Assembly: GCA_033002965.1 (NCBI GenBank)
Contig: JAURVB010010252.1
Location: 1 to 64,000 of the forward strand
Source: Piper betle
Taxonomy: Eukaryota; Streptophyta; Magnoliopsida; Piperales; Piperaceae
Direction: 5' to 3'
Length of the DNA: 64,000 nt
The first letter of the stretch is position 1; each line of letters opens with the position of its first letter. Shown piece after piece: positions 11,028 to 23,858 of this stretch. The position numbers were made by a program, and so were the translations under genes. The notes below the pieces were generated by a model. The model did no database searches. It had not been told where the DNA came from and saw only the letters and a program-made list of their open reading frames with translations.

Positions 11028-12351
11028 TCTAGCTAAGATTTAAGTAGTGATTGAATAGCCTATACGAAAGACTGCCACTGATATTCAAAGTTTTCATGGA
11101 TTGATAGGATATTATACAATATTTAATAATGATTTTTTCCTTAATAACCAATCCAATAGCTAGATTAACATGCAAAGAGGAAAGGAAAGACAATCTCTTC
11201 ATCAATGAATTTCGAGATTATAGGCTATGTTCGAAGAGTTCATTGCAATTAAACCAGTTTTGCATGTTAGTGGATTGTTAGCAAACCTTGTGATGTCAAA
11301 CGATTTGATAGAATAAGTGAAAATGACAGGAGTTGATGATAAAGAATTGGCAGAATTCATAGAGAAATCAACTGACATAAACATAGATGATTAGGGTGTG
11401 AAAAGATTTAGAGGAAGCCTATGTGTTCATAAGGATGAAAATTTGAGAAAGTTTATATTGGAGGTGGCACATCGATCTAAATTTTCTTTTCACCAAGGAA
11501 TAACAAAGATGTATTAGCATATGAAGTGTACTTATCGGAAAATTGCTAAGAAAAGGATGTGACAGATTTTGTGTCCAAGTATCTAACATGTGAACAGGTT
11601 AGAGCTGAACATCAATTGCTTGGTGGCTGATTAAAACCACTATTTGTACCAAATTGGAAGTGGGAGTGTGCTACTTATGATTTTGTATTAGTATTCCCAA
11701 AATCATTGAGCAAAAATCATTCTATTTGGGTTGTAGTTGACTGATTGACAAAATGAGTACATTTAATTCTAGTTGAAGCCACAAGGACAGGTGAACAATT
11801 TACTAAATTATATATGGGCAATTGTGTTTGACTGAGATGCATTGTTTACTTCTCATTCATGGAGAACTTTTCCATAATCAATGAGAACATAAATAAAATT
11901 GAGTACAACATATCACTCTCATACCCATGGTCAAAGTAAGAGAACAATACAAAACTTAAAAGACTTGCTTCAGTCTTGTATTATAGATTGGGGGAGTAAT
12001 TCGAACCAGAATTTATCACTACTGGAATTCACCTACAATGACTCCTATCAAGTAAGCATAGGAATGACTCCTTTTTAAGGCTTTATATAGAAGACATGCA
12101 GATTGCCTACATGCTTGCTGTAATCACAAGATGTAGCTGCAGTTGGTCCACAATTATTGCAAGAAACAACAGAGAAGGTGAATACCATTAAGCAAAGAAT
12201 GAAAGTAGATCAAGATAAATAAAAGGGTGATGCTGATATCAGAAGGAAAGAACTTCAATTTATAGTGGGAGACAAAGTTTATTTGAAAGTATCCCTGACT
12301 ATAGGTGTAGTCAGATTTCGATCTAAAGGGATGTTAAAGCCAAGATACATA

Positions 12352-13827
12352 AGACTAAACATAGACCTGATCAACCATTATAAAACTCCCAAATTAATGA
12401 CTAAACATAGACCTGATCAACTTGCTGTCGAGCTCCAAGTCTAAGCTACTAGAACTGATACTTCTCTGGCTGATAATTAACATGTATTGCTCCATACTAG
12501 TGAGCCCATGTCTATATGATATGCCGTGACATGCAGGATGGTTATAATTGCATATAACATGTTACAAGCATTAATAATATGTTAACATAATTATACAAAC
12601 TTCATATAGTGATTACATAATAGTAAACATAGCATAGATCGATCAACTTTATCAAATAAACATGAAAAACAAATTCCGTAGTGGCACAACATTGATAATC
12701 GAGATGGTTAGTGTAGTGGCAATCGTTAAGCAATTTCAAATTTTTATGAAGGTGGCAGTGTCATGTGCCTCGGGCATGAAAGCTGCAGTGCTGTGTCCTG
12801 CATTCTTATTCTTCTCTATCCCCAACGCAGCGGTGTTGCTGGCCAGTGCTGCGATGCTGGTGCTAGGGTTTCTCATCCAAATATCTTTATCTATTTTGTT
12901 TTAAGTTTGATTTTTTGTCTGAGAAAAACATGATTTTCATGCTCTAAATAACAAAGCAAAGGTTGTAGCATGTTTTTAATCTGACATGTTTTAACCCACT
13001 TTTTTCATGACTTTTATTTAGGGAAAAATTAAAATCGTGGTGAACATGTTCTAAACACATTTTTTTCAACGACATGATTCTTGAACTTAGTTAAATCATT
13101 AGAATTAAATGTAAAACTTATATTAAAAGAATCTAAACATAAATTAACATCTAAAACATTGTTTTAACATGTTATACAAGCATAGAACATGAAAGCATAC
13201 ATGTAGATAACATAGAACATTGAACAAAGCATGAAACATGATCATGATGCATAAATCTACATTATGAAAATGTTTTATCTGAGATTACTAACCTCTTTTT
13301 TGGCAAAAACGCCTAGAACCTCTCAACAAAATCCTCACACAGTCTCCAACAAGAGATAGGTGGTGATCTGAGAGAGAAAGAGAGAGAAGGCAGCTAGAGA
13401 AAGAGACGACCAAGAGAGAAGATGGTGATTAGGGCTTGTGCTGCAAATAATGCAATTCATCCTAAATGTTCTCTTTATATACTTTAGGCCTTCTCCTATT
13501 CCTCTAAATATTCTCCACAGACTACCCTTAAACCTCATGCACGGACAACTTAAGTGGACAATCCCACCGACATCCAATGTCCAAATCTCACCCTAGAGCA
13601 AAACTCAACAGTTGGACGAGTAATAATGTTAGACGTCCAATAAAATCACCTAGTCATTTAAATTAGTGTCTAAGCCCACACATTAGACTCAAAAACTAGT
13701 CGAACTAACGATTAAGGATATCGAATTGGTACATGAGTGACCATGTCCATCTTGTTTAGCAAAGCTAAAAGCTTGTCTGACAACTAATCTCTATAGATTT
13801 CTCTTGACCATTTGTCCCATTTCATAA
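12352..13827 (-). mobile_element. 3' LTR of element B (truncated)
   Basis: Minus-orientation LTR copy that matches 17860-18829 plus 21773-22003 along its length (shared blocks GTTACAAGCATTAATAATATG, ACATTAGACTCAAAAACTAG, ACAACTAATCTCTATAGATT). It begins on minus with TGAAATGGG next to the integrase remnant at 13828, and it is truncated at 12352 where it joins element A. A 22-bp direct duplication (CTAAACATAGACCTGATC) marks the junction. The small ORF at 12662-12904 and the GA-rich tract at 13360-13420 are LTR sequence. Confidence 0.7.
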
Positions 13828-16668
13828 TTTCTCCTATCTAACTGTCTATCAATGTGAGGATGGAATGTTATACTAAACTTTAACTCTGCACTAATTACTT
13901 CTTGCAATTCCTTCCTTGCTCTAGCACTAAATCTTGCATCTTTATCAAATCCTATGGCTACTGGTGTTCCATGCTATCTTACAATATTGTCCATGTAGAG
14001 TTGAACTAATTTGTCCATACTCAGAGTTATCTTCATTGGAAAAAATTGAGCAGATTTTATAAGTCTATTTACTACTACCCATATTCCATCACATCCTTTC
14101 TTTGTTCTATACAGTTCAACTATAAAATCACAAGTTATATCCTCCCATTTCTAGGTTGGAACTTCAAGGAGTTGGAGCTATCCTGCAGGTCGTTGGTGTT
14201 CAAACTTAACTTCTAAACATTTGAAACACTTTGCCAAGAATTCAGCTGCATTCTTTTTAAGACCTAGCCACTAATACATCTTTTTCATATATTGGTGACT
14301 CCGAGGTGAATGATGTGCTTCTTGTAGGATGTCATTTCTAAAATCTTCATTTCTTGGGACACAGTCAACCTTCAAATCTAATTAATTCATCTTACCCCTT
14401 CTTGACAAAGATAAGAGAAGTAAGAAAACCTTGTAGCTCTTCATTCATTTCTTGACCCACATTGATTTGGTTAACTAAGTCATTAGAGATAATTATACTA
14501 GCAAAGTGAGAATTCATCTTGCACACTCAATTCACCACAATGACATATTCCATCAATTTCCATTGTGTCACCATTATGTTAGAGATTTTTACTTGTGGAT
14601 TTCTACTTAGTGCATCAACTACAACATTAGCCTTTTTGGATGATATTCTACTCTAAATTCATAGTCGTTGATGAATTCTACCACCTTGTTTTCCATGGTT
14701 CAAGTCTTGTTGAGTAAAGGTATATTTGAAACTTTATGATTAGTAAAACCTCAAATTTAGCTCCACAACGGTGGTCTCTCCACCCTTTGACTGCAAAAAT
14801 TTAGGCTCCTAATTCTAGATCATGAGTAGGGTAGTTCTTTTCATGCACTTTCAGCTGTATAGAAGCATAAGCTACAACCTTATCAATTTGATAACCTTGG
14901 TTAGAAACATCTATATAAATGACAAAGTCTTCCACTCCTTGAGGCAACGTAAGACTAAGGATTTTAATGCATCCCTTTAGTGTCTAAAAACTCTTCTCAC
15001 ATGCTTAATCCTATGTAAAGTTCTTATCATTCTTTCTCAGAGAAGTTGGTAGAATTTCAAGGGTAGAAAAATCCTCGATGAATCTCCTATAGTTCCCTGC
15101 AAATCCTAAGAAGCTTCTGACTTCAATGACATTCTTTGGCTGATTTTACTTGATAACTGCTACCACTTTAGATGGGTCTACTACAATGCCATCTTTGGAG
15201 ATAAAATGATCAAGGAATAAAACTTTTTCCATCCAAAAGTCACATTTATTGAACTTGGCAAAAAATTGGTTTTTTGTCAGTATTTCGAGTGCCTTTCTAT
15301 AGAGTTCCTTTGTTATAGAATAGTCCTCGATAATAAGTCGAAGGAAAAACTTCAATTCTCTTTCTGGTGGTAAGCCTAACAATTCTTCTAGAAAGACATC
15401 CAAGAATATCAACACAATCTTTAAAGAAGATGGATTGGTCTCCTTGGACTCTTTCGGCATTTCTATCTCACTTGTTAGGAAGCCTTGACATCCTTTTTAC
15501 ATATTCTTTGTTCCCTTGTTATAGGAGATGATTTATGGATCACTCTCTACACTTTCTCCCACAATCAGGAGTTCAATACTACTTATCACATCCCCACATA
15601 AATACACCTTCTTCCTATTAAAATCTATGATTAAATAGTTTTTAAACAACTAATCCATCCCTACGAAGCAAATTTCTCACACTACAAATAGTGTTTCATT
15701 GCTATTCAGTGTACTTACAATTAGTTGTGGATCTAATACTTCTAGGTTTTAGACTTATCTCTATAACAAGTCTATATGACATATATGAATATGTTCTCTT
15801 ACTAGTTGTATGCATTATGATTGCTAGAGGTAGGGTTCTAGATCCTTGACTGGTCACACAGTCCTTAGTGCAAACCAGAGTCCTTGTACAAACTTGCTCA
15901 TGTGGGCTTCCTTTGTAATCCATAATGATGGAGCAAACCATTGAACATGAACGAACTACTCATATTCCCTCACCGTCTGGTACTTGTCTTACTTCAAATT
16001 CATGAACTCTGATGCCTTTTTACTCACGAACTTGTTTGGAATAGTACGTATTGTTGAATACATCAATGAACTCTACCCAAGTAATGGTATCAAATTGTCT
16101 ACTAACAAAGTTAGTTCTTTAAACTACCTCCCCAGCTTGAATGTCTTGAGTATATTCAGTGTCTGTGATATAGCTTTCTCAGGCTTTGTAGTTCCTTTGG
16201 TGCCCTTGCACCATTCTTAATAAACTTTCAAGAGTAAAAAGTCATTGATGAACTGGTCTAGCAAGAAGAACTGGATTCTCAACATTCTTGGCCACTGGAG
16301 GGTCCTCTAAGATAGCCAACTTTTGTGGGAGCTGTACTCCTTGTGGCTGGCCTCCTCATTGGCTAAGAACTACTGAATATGTATCTTGAGTAGCCTAAAA
16401 GTTCTAGCTCATGTTGCCCATCGCAACCATAAGATGATCAAACTATTGTTGAAGCTGCAGTTACTCATTCTAAAGCAGCAACAATTGATTGGTGATCCTA
16501 TTGGCCATTTCGCCCAACAAAACACAATGAGAAAACAAAAATTCCTTTGTAGCATTTTAGTCAACCATGTTAATCTATATTATAAGGGATGGGGTATGAT
16601 ATAGTGGTATTTCAACAAGGAGAAATATATGCAGCAATATGCTAGTAAAGTCGTACTAAGCCCAACTT
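13828..16668 (-). pseudogene. Decayed Ty3/Gypsy gag-pol (element B)
   Basis: Read on minus, gag lies at about 16640-15950 (a 'KASEFMNLK..TVREYE' block near 16000-15960). A protease remnant (VGMD, then NRKKVYLCGD) is near 15680-15580. RT is at 15470-15000: an open stretch 15146-15460 has LEELLGLPPEREL joined to NQFFAKFNKCDFWMEKV, so the RT palm including the catalytic aspartates is deleted. RNase H is around 14900-14700 ([16 protein letters not shown]). Integrase is at 14340-13830 with WEDITCDFIVE, WVVVNRLIKSAQF and FHPHIDRQ-like text. The integrase C-terminus and any chromodomain are missing. Multiple stops. Flanked by related LTRs on both sides. Confidence 0.8.
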
Positions 16669-18829
16669 GTAACGACCTCAATTCTAACATGTATAAATCC
16701 TACTAAGTATGATTAAGTGGAACATACTAATAAGTCCGTCGATCACTTTCCAACTTAGTCACTAACACATAAGTCTTTATGTTCATAAAATATATTGCTA
16801 ATATAATATCAATCTCAAAAAGGTCCACTAGATAAAGAGTATTAAATCAGTAAATAATATAAAAACAAGAACTTATGCTGAAAATCTTCATCCCATCACT
16901 CCTATGTTCTAGTACTTGCATACATGCAAACATGTCTATTTTGTCTCTCAAAGGCACTAAGTCCAATACTTACATATGTAGTTTAAAATAAGTAAGAAAA
17001 TAAGACTAAACTACATTAATTAAACACGATAAAACTCGACTAATCATCGATCAAAAATAACTTAAACATTAATTATTAACATGACCATGTATTACAATTT
17101 ACTTAACATAAATAAAATACTTTCTTTAACTTGGTTATCCATCCTTGACACTTAGTTAAATTCCACCCTTATGACTTACTAGTTAGTCTTGTAGTTTACA
17201 ATTAAGGCTTATGGAAAATTGTAATACTAAAAGTAAAATAAATTAATGAAAAAATTAACTAGTCCTTCGTATTTATGACGTATACAGAGTCGGATCCTTG
17301 AGACTTATAAAAACTAGCTAAAAACTTACTATATGCCTTCATCAACCTAGGTTGATTTCACTAATAAAACTAAAATAGCCATTGGCCTTTCGATCCCTAC
17401 GGTAATAGCTTAAGAACAAACACAACATGTCAAGAAAATTAAGATACTAGCTATAGACTGTTGGTGTACATAGGTACATGAATGTCTAGATGCCTAGTCT
17501 ATTTTAGATAAGTGTTGTGCCTAGGTGGGTTGTTGAGCTTTGCATCTAAACTCCTAAGGAGAAGTAGCGCTCATCTACTAAATCCACATGGTAAATTGCA
17601 AGTGATAACATGTGTTGTCAAATAGTGGCCTAGGGTGGGGTCCTCAGGTAACACTCCTTGCAAAAGGACTGTACCATCCAATGTAACACTCTTATGCAAC
17701 TAGTTAAACTAGCGTACCTTGGTACGTAAAGTAAAAATTGAAAACTAGTGCATAAGAACATATGCTATACAAAACATACGACATGTTGATTAACATAACA
17801 TAAGCAAGGATAAATAACTGATTAATCATGTAAAGTAGCTGATCAGAAAACTCGCAAAATAACAACTAAACACGGACCTCATCAGTTTGTTGATGAGCTC
17901 CAAGTCTTCTACTACTCTTGATGATAATTAACATTTATTATAATCTAGACTAGTCTACCCATGTCTAATGATATGTCATGACATGCATGACAATTATGAC
18001 TACATACAACACGTTACAAGCATTAATAATATGTTAACATCATCATACAAACATTATACAATGATTACATAATACTTAACATAGCATACACCGATCAACT
18101 TTATCAACTAAACATGAAAAAAGGTTTAGGGCTCAAGTGCCACTGTGCCAACTGCATGGCTTTAAGTGTAACGACACTGGCTCTTGGAAAACAAGGGTTG
18201 TGCAAGTTCTTAATCTAAAGTATTTTAACCTACTTTTTCATGTTTTTTATTCTGGGAAAAGATTAAAACAATGATGAACATGTTCTAAACTCGCTATTTT
18301 TCAACAACATGATTCTAGAACTAAGTTAAATCATTAGAATTACATGTAAAATTTATACACAGAGATTCTAAACATTAATTAACATCTTAAACATTGTCTT
18401 AACAAGTTATACAAGCATAGAACATCAAAACATACATGTAGATAGCATAGAACATTAAACAAAGCATGAAACTTGATCATGATGCATGAATTTATATAAT
18501 GAACATGCTTTAGTTGAGATTACTAACCTCTTTTTTGGTGTAAAAGCCTAAAACATTTCACCAAAATCTTCACACAATCTCCAACAAGAGATAGGTGCCG
18601 ATCTAGAAAAGAGTAGAGAGAGAAGTCAGCTAGAGAAAGAGATGACCTAGAGTGAATATGCCGATTACGGATTGTGTTACTAATAATGCAATTCATCGCA
18701 AATGTTCACTTTGTATACTTTTGGCCTTCTACTATTCCTGGAACATGTTCTAAAACATCTACACAGACTAATTTACCCTTAAACCCCTTGCATTGACAAC
18801 TTAAGTGGACAAACCCATAGACATCTAAT
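16669..18829 (-). mobile_element. 5' LTR of element B, left part
   Basis: Begins on plus TGTAACGACCTC (16669), the minus-strand LTR end. Interior matches the 3' LTR at 12352-13827 from 17860 onward. It is interrupted after 18829 by a solo LTR and resumes at 21773. No standard TGGTATC primer site follows the LTR end on minus, so the primer tRNA is unclear. Confidence 0.7.
18825..18829. repeat. Target-site duplication (TAATG), left copy
   Basis: TAATG here pairs with CAATG at 21768-21772, four of five bases identical. The undisturbed paralogous site is at about 13566-13580 (CATCCAATGTCC), which shows the sequence before insertion. Confidence 0.8.
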
Positions 18830-21767
18830 GCGTAACACCCCAAATTTATTTCACTTAAGAACCGAATCAGAAATGTTACGATCAAATAGAGTCATGTTTA
18901 AAGTTGTCAGTCGGTACGACTCGATCAATGAAATATATCGAAACAACCTTATTGGTGTCATGAGAATGAAGACATTATTAAATACACATCAAAATACATC
19001 GAACATAAATAAATGTAAGAAAGTAAATAATTTTGCTGAGCCTAAGTGTGTGTTATGTTTATTTATCCTCTCACCAAAGTCGACTTAAGATTTGCATGAG
19101 CTACATATATTATATGAAAAACGTCATTACCGAATGTTACTGGTCTGAAAAATAACTAAAATAACCTGGTAAATGGGTATTCCATTACCCATGAAAACTT
19201 ATGAAACGTCAAGATTGCCTCACACTGGGTGGTAAGCAAATACACTTAAGTAATTTTTAGCTCTCATGAGCAGCTCATAATCATATTCATGTATACATAC
19301 AGCGTTTACACCCTCACATCTTCCATATCACCCGCCACGGTACTCGAGTTGCAAAAGGAACAATAAAGTTAGTGCCACTCTTTCCGAAAATGCGCTACAT
19401 TACGCAAGACCATCATACACCTCACTTCCTCATCATTTGAAAGAGTTCTAGTGTGATTCAAACATATCTCCATACCGCTCACTCTCTTATTCGTGAAAAT
19501 CTGTAAAAATGCGCATATTCATATAATAGGTTTAGGAAAAAGGCTTCTATCATTAATTTTTGGAGCTTAAATTTGAAAACCAAAAAGAGATATCATCCTT
19601 GTAGTTTTATTAAACATGCATGGAAAATATGAGTAAATGGCCCGACATCAAAGGGATCCGATAAAACTCCATTGACGTCGTTGTACGTATAAAATACGAT
19701 CAAACTCTACTAGCAAGGAGTCAAGCAAAGAGATAGAGTCCTACGGACCAGTGGTCCAAGCTCGAAGTGTATCAGCACATCTACGGTGAGCTCGGACTCC
19801 GAAACCACATCGGAACCTACTACTAAGTAAAATACTAACATCTCTATATTATGCATGCTTGTAGTGTGTACTCATATCATCAATATATGCTAATAATGAA
19901 AATAATGCTAACAAACCTATAACTAAACATTGTTTAGCACGCAAATCAAGACATAGTAATAATGAGTAAACAAATAAATATGCACATAGATAATTATGTA
20001 AATAATAATACATGAACATAAATAATACCATAATCATAAAATAATAATATAATTACAATACATAAATATACAGGTAAACACGAGTAAAAATATCATATAT
20101 ACTTGTGTTAATAAACACATAAATAATTAAATAATTAAATAATAATTCAATAAATAAATTGTTAATATTCATTAACATGAATAATAATAATATCATAGTT
20201 ATACAATGTAAGAATGCATAATCAAATACAAATAAATAATAATAGGCACGTGAACATACAAATAGATAAATAAATATATAAATAAATAAATTTACAATTT
20301 AATAAAAATAATAAGACTAATATTAATAATAACAAATAATCATCTAAACTTTCATCATATATGATATACATATAAATACAAATAAATAAATAATTAAATA
20401 ATATAATAATTGAATAAAACAATAAATAAGGAAAAATAATTATAACATCCAATCATACTAAACAATGTGAATATACATCTAAACTAATATAGAAGTTCTC
20501 AAATTACCAAAAATGCTGCAATAACGGATGAAAATGGGTTGAACCAGACCAAACCAAGCTAAACCAGACTAAACCGAAAGTGATGAACCAACCCGGGCTA
20601 GAAAATGGGCTGGGATGTGGTTAGGGGACATGAACAAGATGGGCATACTCTGACTAGTGAACTCGGGCAGGCGGATGCGGTGTGGGCAGGCGGACCCACG
20701 AATCGAGCGAATGGGCAAATGGGCAAGACAAAGGGTGGCGATACCCGTCGCCAGAGAACGCCAACAGTGGCATGGCTAGGGCCGCTGCCGATTGGGATCG
20801 ACAGGGGGGTGGATGAGGAATGTGATTTCGGTGATGGCCAGTGGAGTCTGGCTGCTGGTCAGCCGAAAAATGGTCGAAAGGGGCGGCATCACCGCCGTGT
20901 GTGGTCACGTCACTGGCGGCGATTGTGGCTGTGGGGGTGGATGATGTTGGTCCTAAGCTGTAGATCTCAGTGAGGGGAAGCCATAGGGGTGGTCGGATCG
21001 GCTGGTAGTGGCTCACCGGCGCCGGAAAATGGCCCAAACGGTGGTGGCGGCGATGATGAACAATGATAGAAACGAGGTGGCGTCAGAGGTCGTGAGTGGT
21101 ATGAATGCAAAGCCGGCCCCGAGATGGTCACGACCGTACATAATGGGTAGCTCAAGGAGGGCCGGGGTCTCATTGGGGGTGAGCCCAAGTGGCAACGGCA
21201 GTAAGGTGGAAAACACTCAAAATAGGAGAAAACCTCAAAATCTATATGTGAAGTTAGGGTTGAAAGGACGACTTAGATTTTGCCACACGGCACGATCTGA
21301 GCATTTGACAACTCAGTGGCCTAGTAGGGTTTACCAATGGATACATACAATATACTTATGGACGGAAAGCTCGATCAAGACTGTCCAAAGTCAAAACTAA
21401 CTCGAGTCGTAAAAATGACTTTATATGAGGGAATCGAGGCAGGAAGGCTAAATATACCTCAAAACTCTAAACGCAATCGAGCTAGGCCCACAGGGCACAA
21501 TCCGATGGTCTAAATTCCCTGTGATGCATGAAATGATATACTAAAAAACTCCCATATGGATACTAAACGCTACACCAGCCTATATCTAGGCCTAAAATCC
21601 TGGCTAACTATACAACCAAATATGTATACCTCAATTGGTGCTGTTATCTAGATCTTTAATCTGCATGTCATATTCAGCCAGTATAATATACTCATATGGC
21701 CATCTAGGCTCATACTTATAATCTGAAAACTAGTTTGGCTCGAGCTCACTCGAACTGTGGTTTTACA
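18830..21767 (-). mobile_element. Solo LTR, family C, 2.94 kb
   Basis: Minus-orientation LTR from CGTAACACCCC (expected TG mutated to CG) to GTGGTTTTACA. It matches 23407-26506 in reverse complement along its length, including the AT-rich region (19850-20450) and the GC-rich region (20600-21200). It splits the LTR of element B at a site preserved in the sister LTR near 13575. No internal region, primer site or partner LTR, hence solo. The ORFs at 20605-21400 fall in the GC-rich part of the LTR on both strands and match no protein motif. Confidence 0.88.
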
Positions 21768-21772
21768 CAATG

Positions 21773-22003
21773 TCTAAATCTGGCCATAGAGTAAAACTCA
21801 ACCGGTTGACAAGTAATAATGATAGACTTCAAGTTAATTGTGTACATACGTGCCTAAGTGCACACATTAGACTTGAAAACTAGTCTACCAAATAATTAGG
21901 GATATAGAATTGGTACATGTGGGACAGTATCCATCTTATCTAGCAAAGATAAAAGCTTATTCGACAACTAATCTCTATGGATTTCTCTTGCTTGTTTAAC
22001 CCC
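21773..22003 (-). mobile_element. 5' LTR of element B, right part
   Basis: Continuation of 16669-18829 after the solo LTR. It matches 13580-13827 (AGTAAAACTCAACC, ACACATTAGACTTGAAAACTAG, ACAACTAATCTCTATGGATT) and ends on plus at CCCTTTCA, the same edge as the sister LTR. Confidence 0.75.
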
Positions 22004-22544
22004 CCTTTCATAATTGAGCGGTAAACAAAAATCCTATTTAGCTAGACTCTATATAATTAGCACATAATTATATAATTCAAAGTATTTTTCATTAGTTGAG
22101 ACTAACTTATACAATAAAAAAATTTTATGTGCTAAAAGATTAAGAATTGTCTATAGCTATATCTTACTCAAAAGAAGGAAACATAAACTAAGATAAATTG
22201 GCAAAGTGGCCAGATATTACAATTAGCTTTTTAAGTTGGGGCGAACATTGTACTGTAAGGAACCTCATTTTGGACCACTTCTAATCTTCTAGTTGGATGT
22301 CACTCAACCGGACATTAGTTATTTGTTCATGTCTTCAGAGGCCACATCCACTATTCCTTGTGCTTGGATTCAACCCATTATAGAGTATTTTCAATTGAAG
22401 TCAATCACGTAGAGCATGATCAGGATATTTTCTCAATAACTACTTTTATAGTACTCCTATGGCTCATACAATGTTTGATTTGCTCCTAAACCCTAAAGCC
22501 TAACATCCCTTCTTAGTGGTATTGTCTTCCCTTTAGGAAAATTT
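22004..22544. other. Gene-free stretch
   Basis: AT-rich, with no ORF, repeat terminus or motif that I recognise. Confidence 0.4.
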
Positions 22545-22740
22545 TAACAACTTAACCCAAGTATAAACTAATTTGTCTAAGTCATTTCTTAAAAATGGCT
22601 AGTCCAAGTTGAAGATCGATAGTCCGATCCTACTAATATACCAGATCTTAACTCGGTATGAATTAGACGTGAGACTAATTTAGGGATATCACAATACACT
22701 CACCTTAGAAAATTCTATCTCCAGAATTCCCTTCCTTGGC
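22545..22740 (-). mobile_element. Diverged TRIM-A-like LTR with PPT
   Basis: In reverse complement it reads TGTGATATCCCTAAATTAG and then the TRIM-A pattern (GTCTCACGTCTAAT, AAGATCTGGTATA, TTAAGAAATGACTTAG). It is preceded by a purine-rich tract with TTTTCTAAGGTGAGTG at the corresponding place. The order and spacing match TRIM-A, but identity is much lower. Confidence 0.65.
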
Positions 22741-22749
22741 TCATGGTTA

Positions 22750-23046
22750 AGCTATGGTATATTAGTAGGGTTGGACGACAGATCTTGAGCTTGGGCTAAC
22801 TATTTTGAAGAAATGAATAGGCTTGTCAGTTTATGCTCGTGACTGGGTCGGATGATTGGGTGTACATGATGTAGATGGCTCATGACCCACTTTTTATAAC
22901 AAGTTAGTTATTCCCGCTTCTAATACTTATCAGAGTAAAATTTAGTATATTAGTGGAGATTAGTTTAAAATCTTCAACTTTGATGAACAACTTTTGATTT
23001 AATGACTTGGCCCATCATTTTACGCTTAGATCAGGTCGTAACAAAA
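22750..23046 (+). mobile_element. Two diverged TRIM-like LTR fragments
   Basis: On plus, 22754-22850 (GGTATATTAGTAGGG, AAGAAATGAATAGGC, TGACTGGGTCGG) and 22930-23046 (TTTAATGACTTGGCCCA, GATCAGGTCGTAACA) are both recognisable as decayed ends of TRIM-A-like LTRs. With the copy at 22545-22740 they form a head-to-head cluster. Confidence 0.5.
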
Positions 23047-23406
23047 AGACTTCTCTAATATTTTCTAGGCCATTTCATCCCAGGTGGTGATTGATTTAGA
23101 AGGAAGGATATTAGACAACTCTTATCCTAGCTGATTAAAGAAAAGGAAAGAGTCTAAACCATATTTCTTCATTGGACACTTCGTTGTGATTGAAAGTATT
23201 GTAAATTTCTAAGAAACCATATTTCTAATGAGCCAAGCCATTAAACTGAGTAGACTGACAGAACATAGTAATCATGGTTGGCTTGATTGCTAATTAGTTT
23301 TCTTAAATTGGCAGTCAATGAATGCTTGAAGCAGCCCCATCCAATGAAGGAGTAGCAGTGTTACAAGATCTGGGTGAGGTTTTCAAATATTGTTTTTCAA
23401 CAATTG
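23047..23406. other. Gene-free stretch
   Basis: No recognisable gene or repeat boundary. It is the left flank of the LTR at 23407. Confidence 0.4.
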
Positions 23407-23791
23407 TGTAAAACACCATTTTTGGGTTAGGGTTTTACCCAATTTTTGTTTTGCCTTGTTAGGGTCAATATCGAGTTGGTTCGATCGAGCTCAAATTAGA
23501 CCAATTTTCAAGATATAAGTATGGGGCCCAGATGGCCATATGGGTATATTATGGAGGCTAAGTATGCCCAACATGCATATAATAATTTCAGTTATAATAT
23601 AGTAGAGCATGAGTTAACAATGTATACACGAGGTATATATATGATCTTTTTGAGTTAGCCAGGATTTGAAGCCTATATCTACGACATTGAAGCGTTTAGT
23701 ATCCATTTTGGATTTTCAAGGTATCTCATTGCATCCATTATAAGGATTTCAGATCATCGGATTGTGCCACTTGCAGGCCCAGCTCGATTGT

Positions 23792-23858
23792 GTTCAGGGT
23801 TTCAAGGCCAATTGCGTTCAGGGTTTCAAAAGGGAAAATTGGCCTTGAAACCCTGAAC
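23792..23858. repeat. Perfect 22-bp inverted repeat (hairpin) in LTR
   Basis: Left arm 23792-23813 starts GTTCAGGGTTTCAAGG; right arm 23837-23858 is its exact reverse complement. The loop holds another partial copy (GCGTTCAGGGTTTCAA), and a further 9-bp inverted pair (GTTATAGAA and TTCTATAAC) follows at 23861-23900. Confidence 0.9.

Larger units (their letters stand above)
9090..12350 (+). pseudogene. Decayed Ty3/Gypsy gag-pol (element A)
   Basis: Domains run in normal Gypsy order on plus with many stops and frameshifts. Gag core: ALEFNNMTQGNDLV near 9275-9310. Zinc knuckles near 9620-9720 (CRNCGGEHIGCC and CFNYGKLGHIKKDC; the second has tyrosine in place of a cysteine). Protease remains near 9870-10150. 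RT 10320-11030 has a SKIDLRPNYHQL motif and PIDDILVSS in place of the usual (Y/F)VDD. The RT-connection motif FHGLIGYY is near 11090. RNase H is almost wholly absent between about 11190 and 11270. Integrase fragments 11400-12130 include HQGITKMY-like and SHSWRTF-like pieces. A post-integrase tail ends near 12340. The style is closest to Tekay-like elements such as the one at 57551-63946. Non-functional. Confidence 0.85.

Noticed and set aside
12662..12904. 80-codon ORF with hydrophobic C-terminal part
   Set aside because: It lies in the LTR of element B; the sister LTR near 18120 lacks most of this segment, so it is not a conserved gene.
20605..21400. Several ORFs of 70-130 codons in the GC-rich block
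   Set aside because: They lie in the solo LTR, occur on both strands, and the corresponding frames are broken in the other LTR copies.
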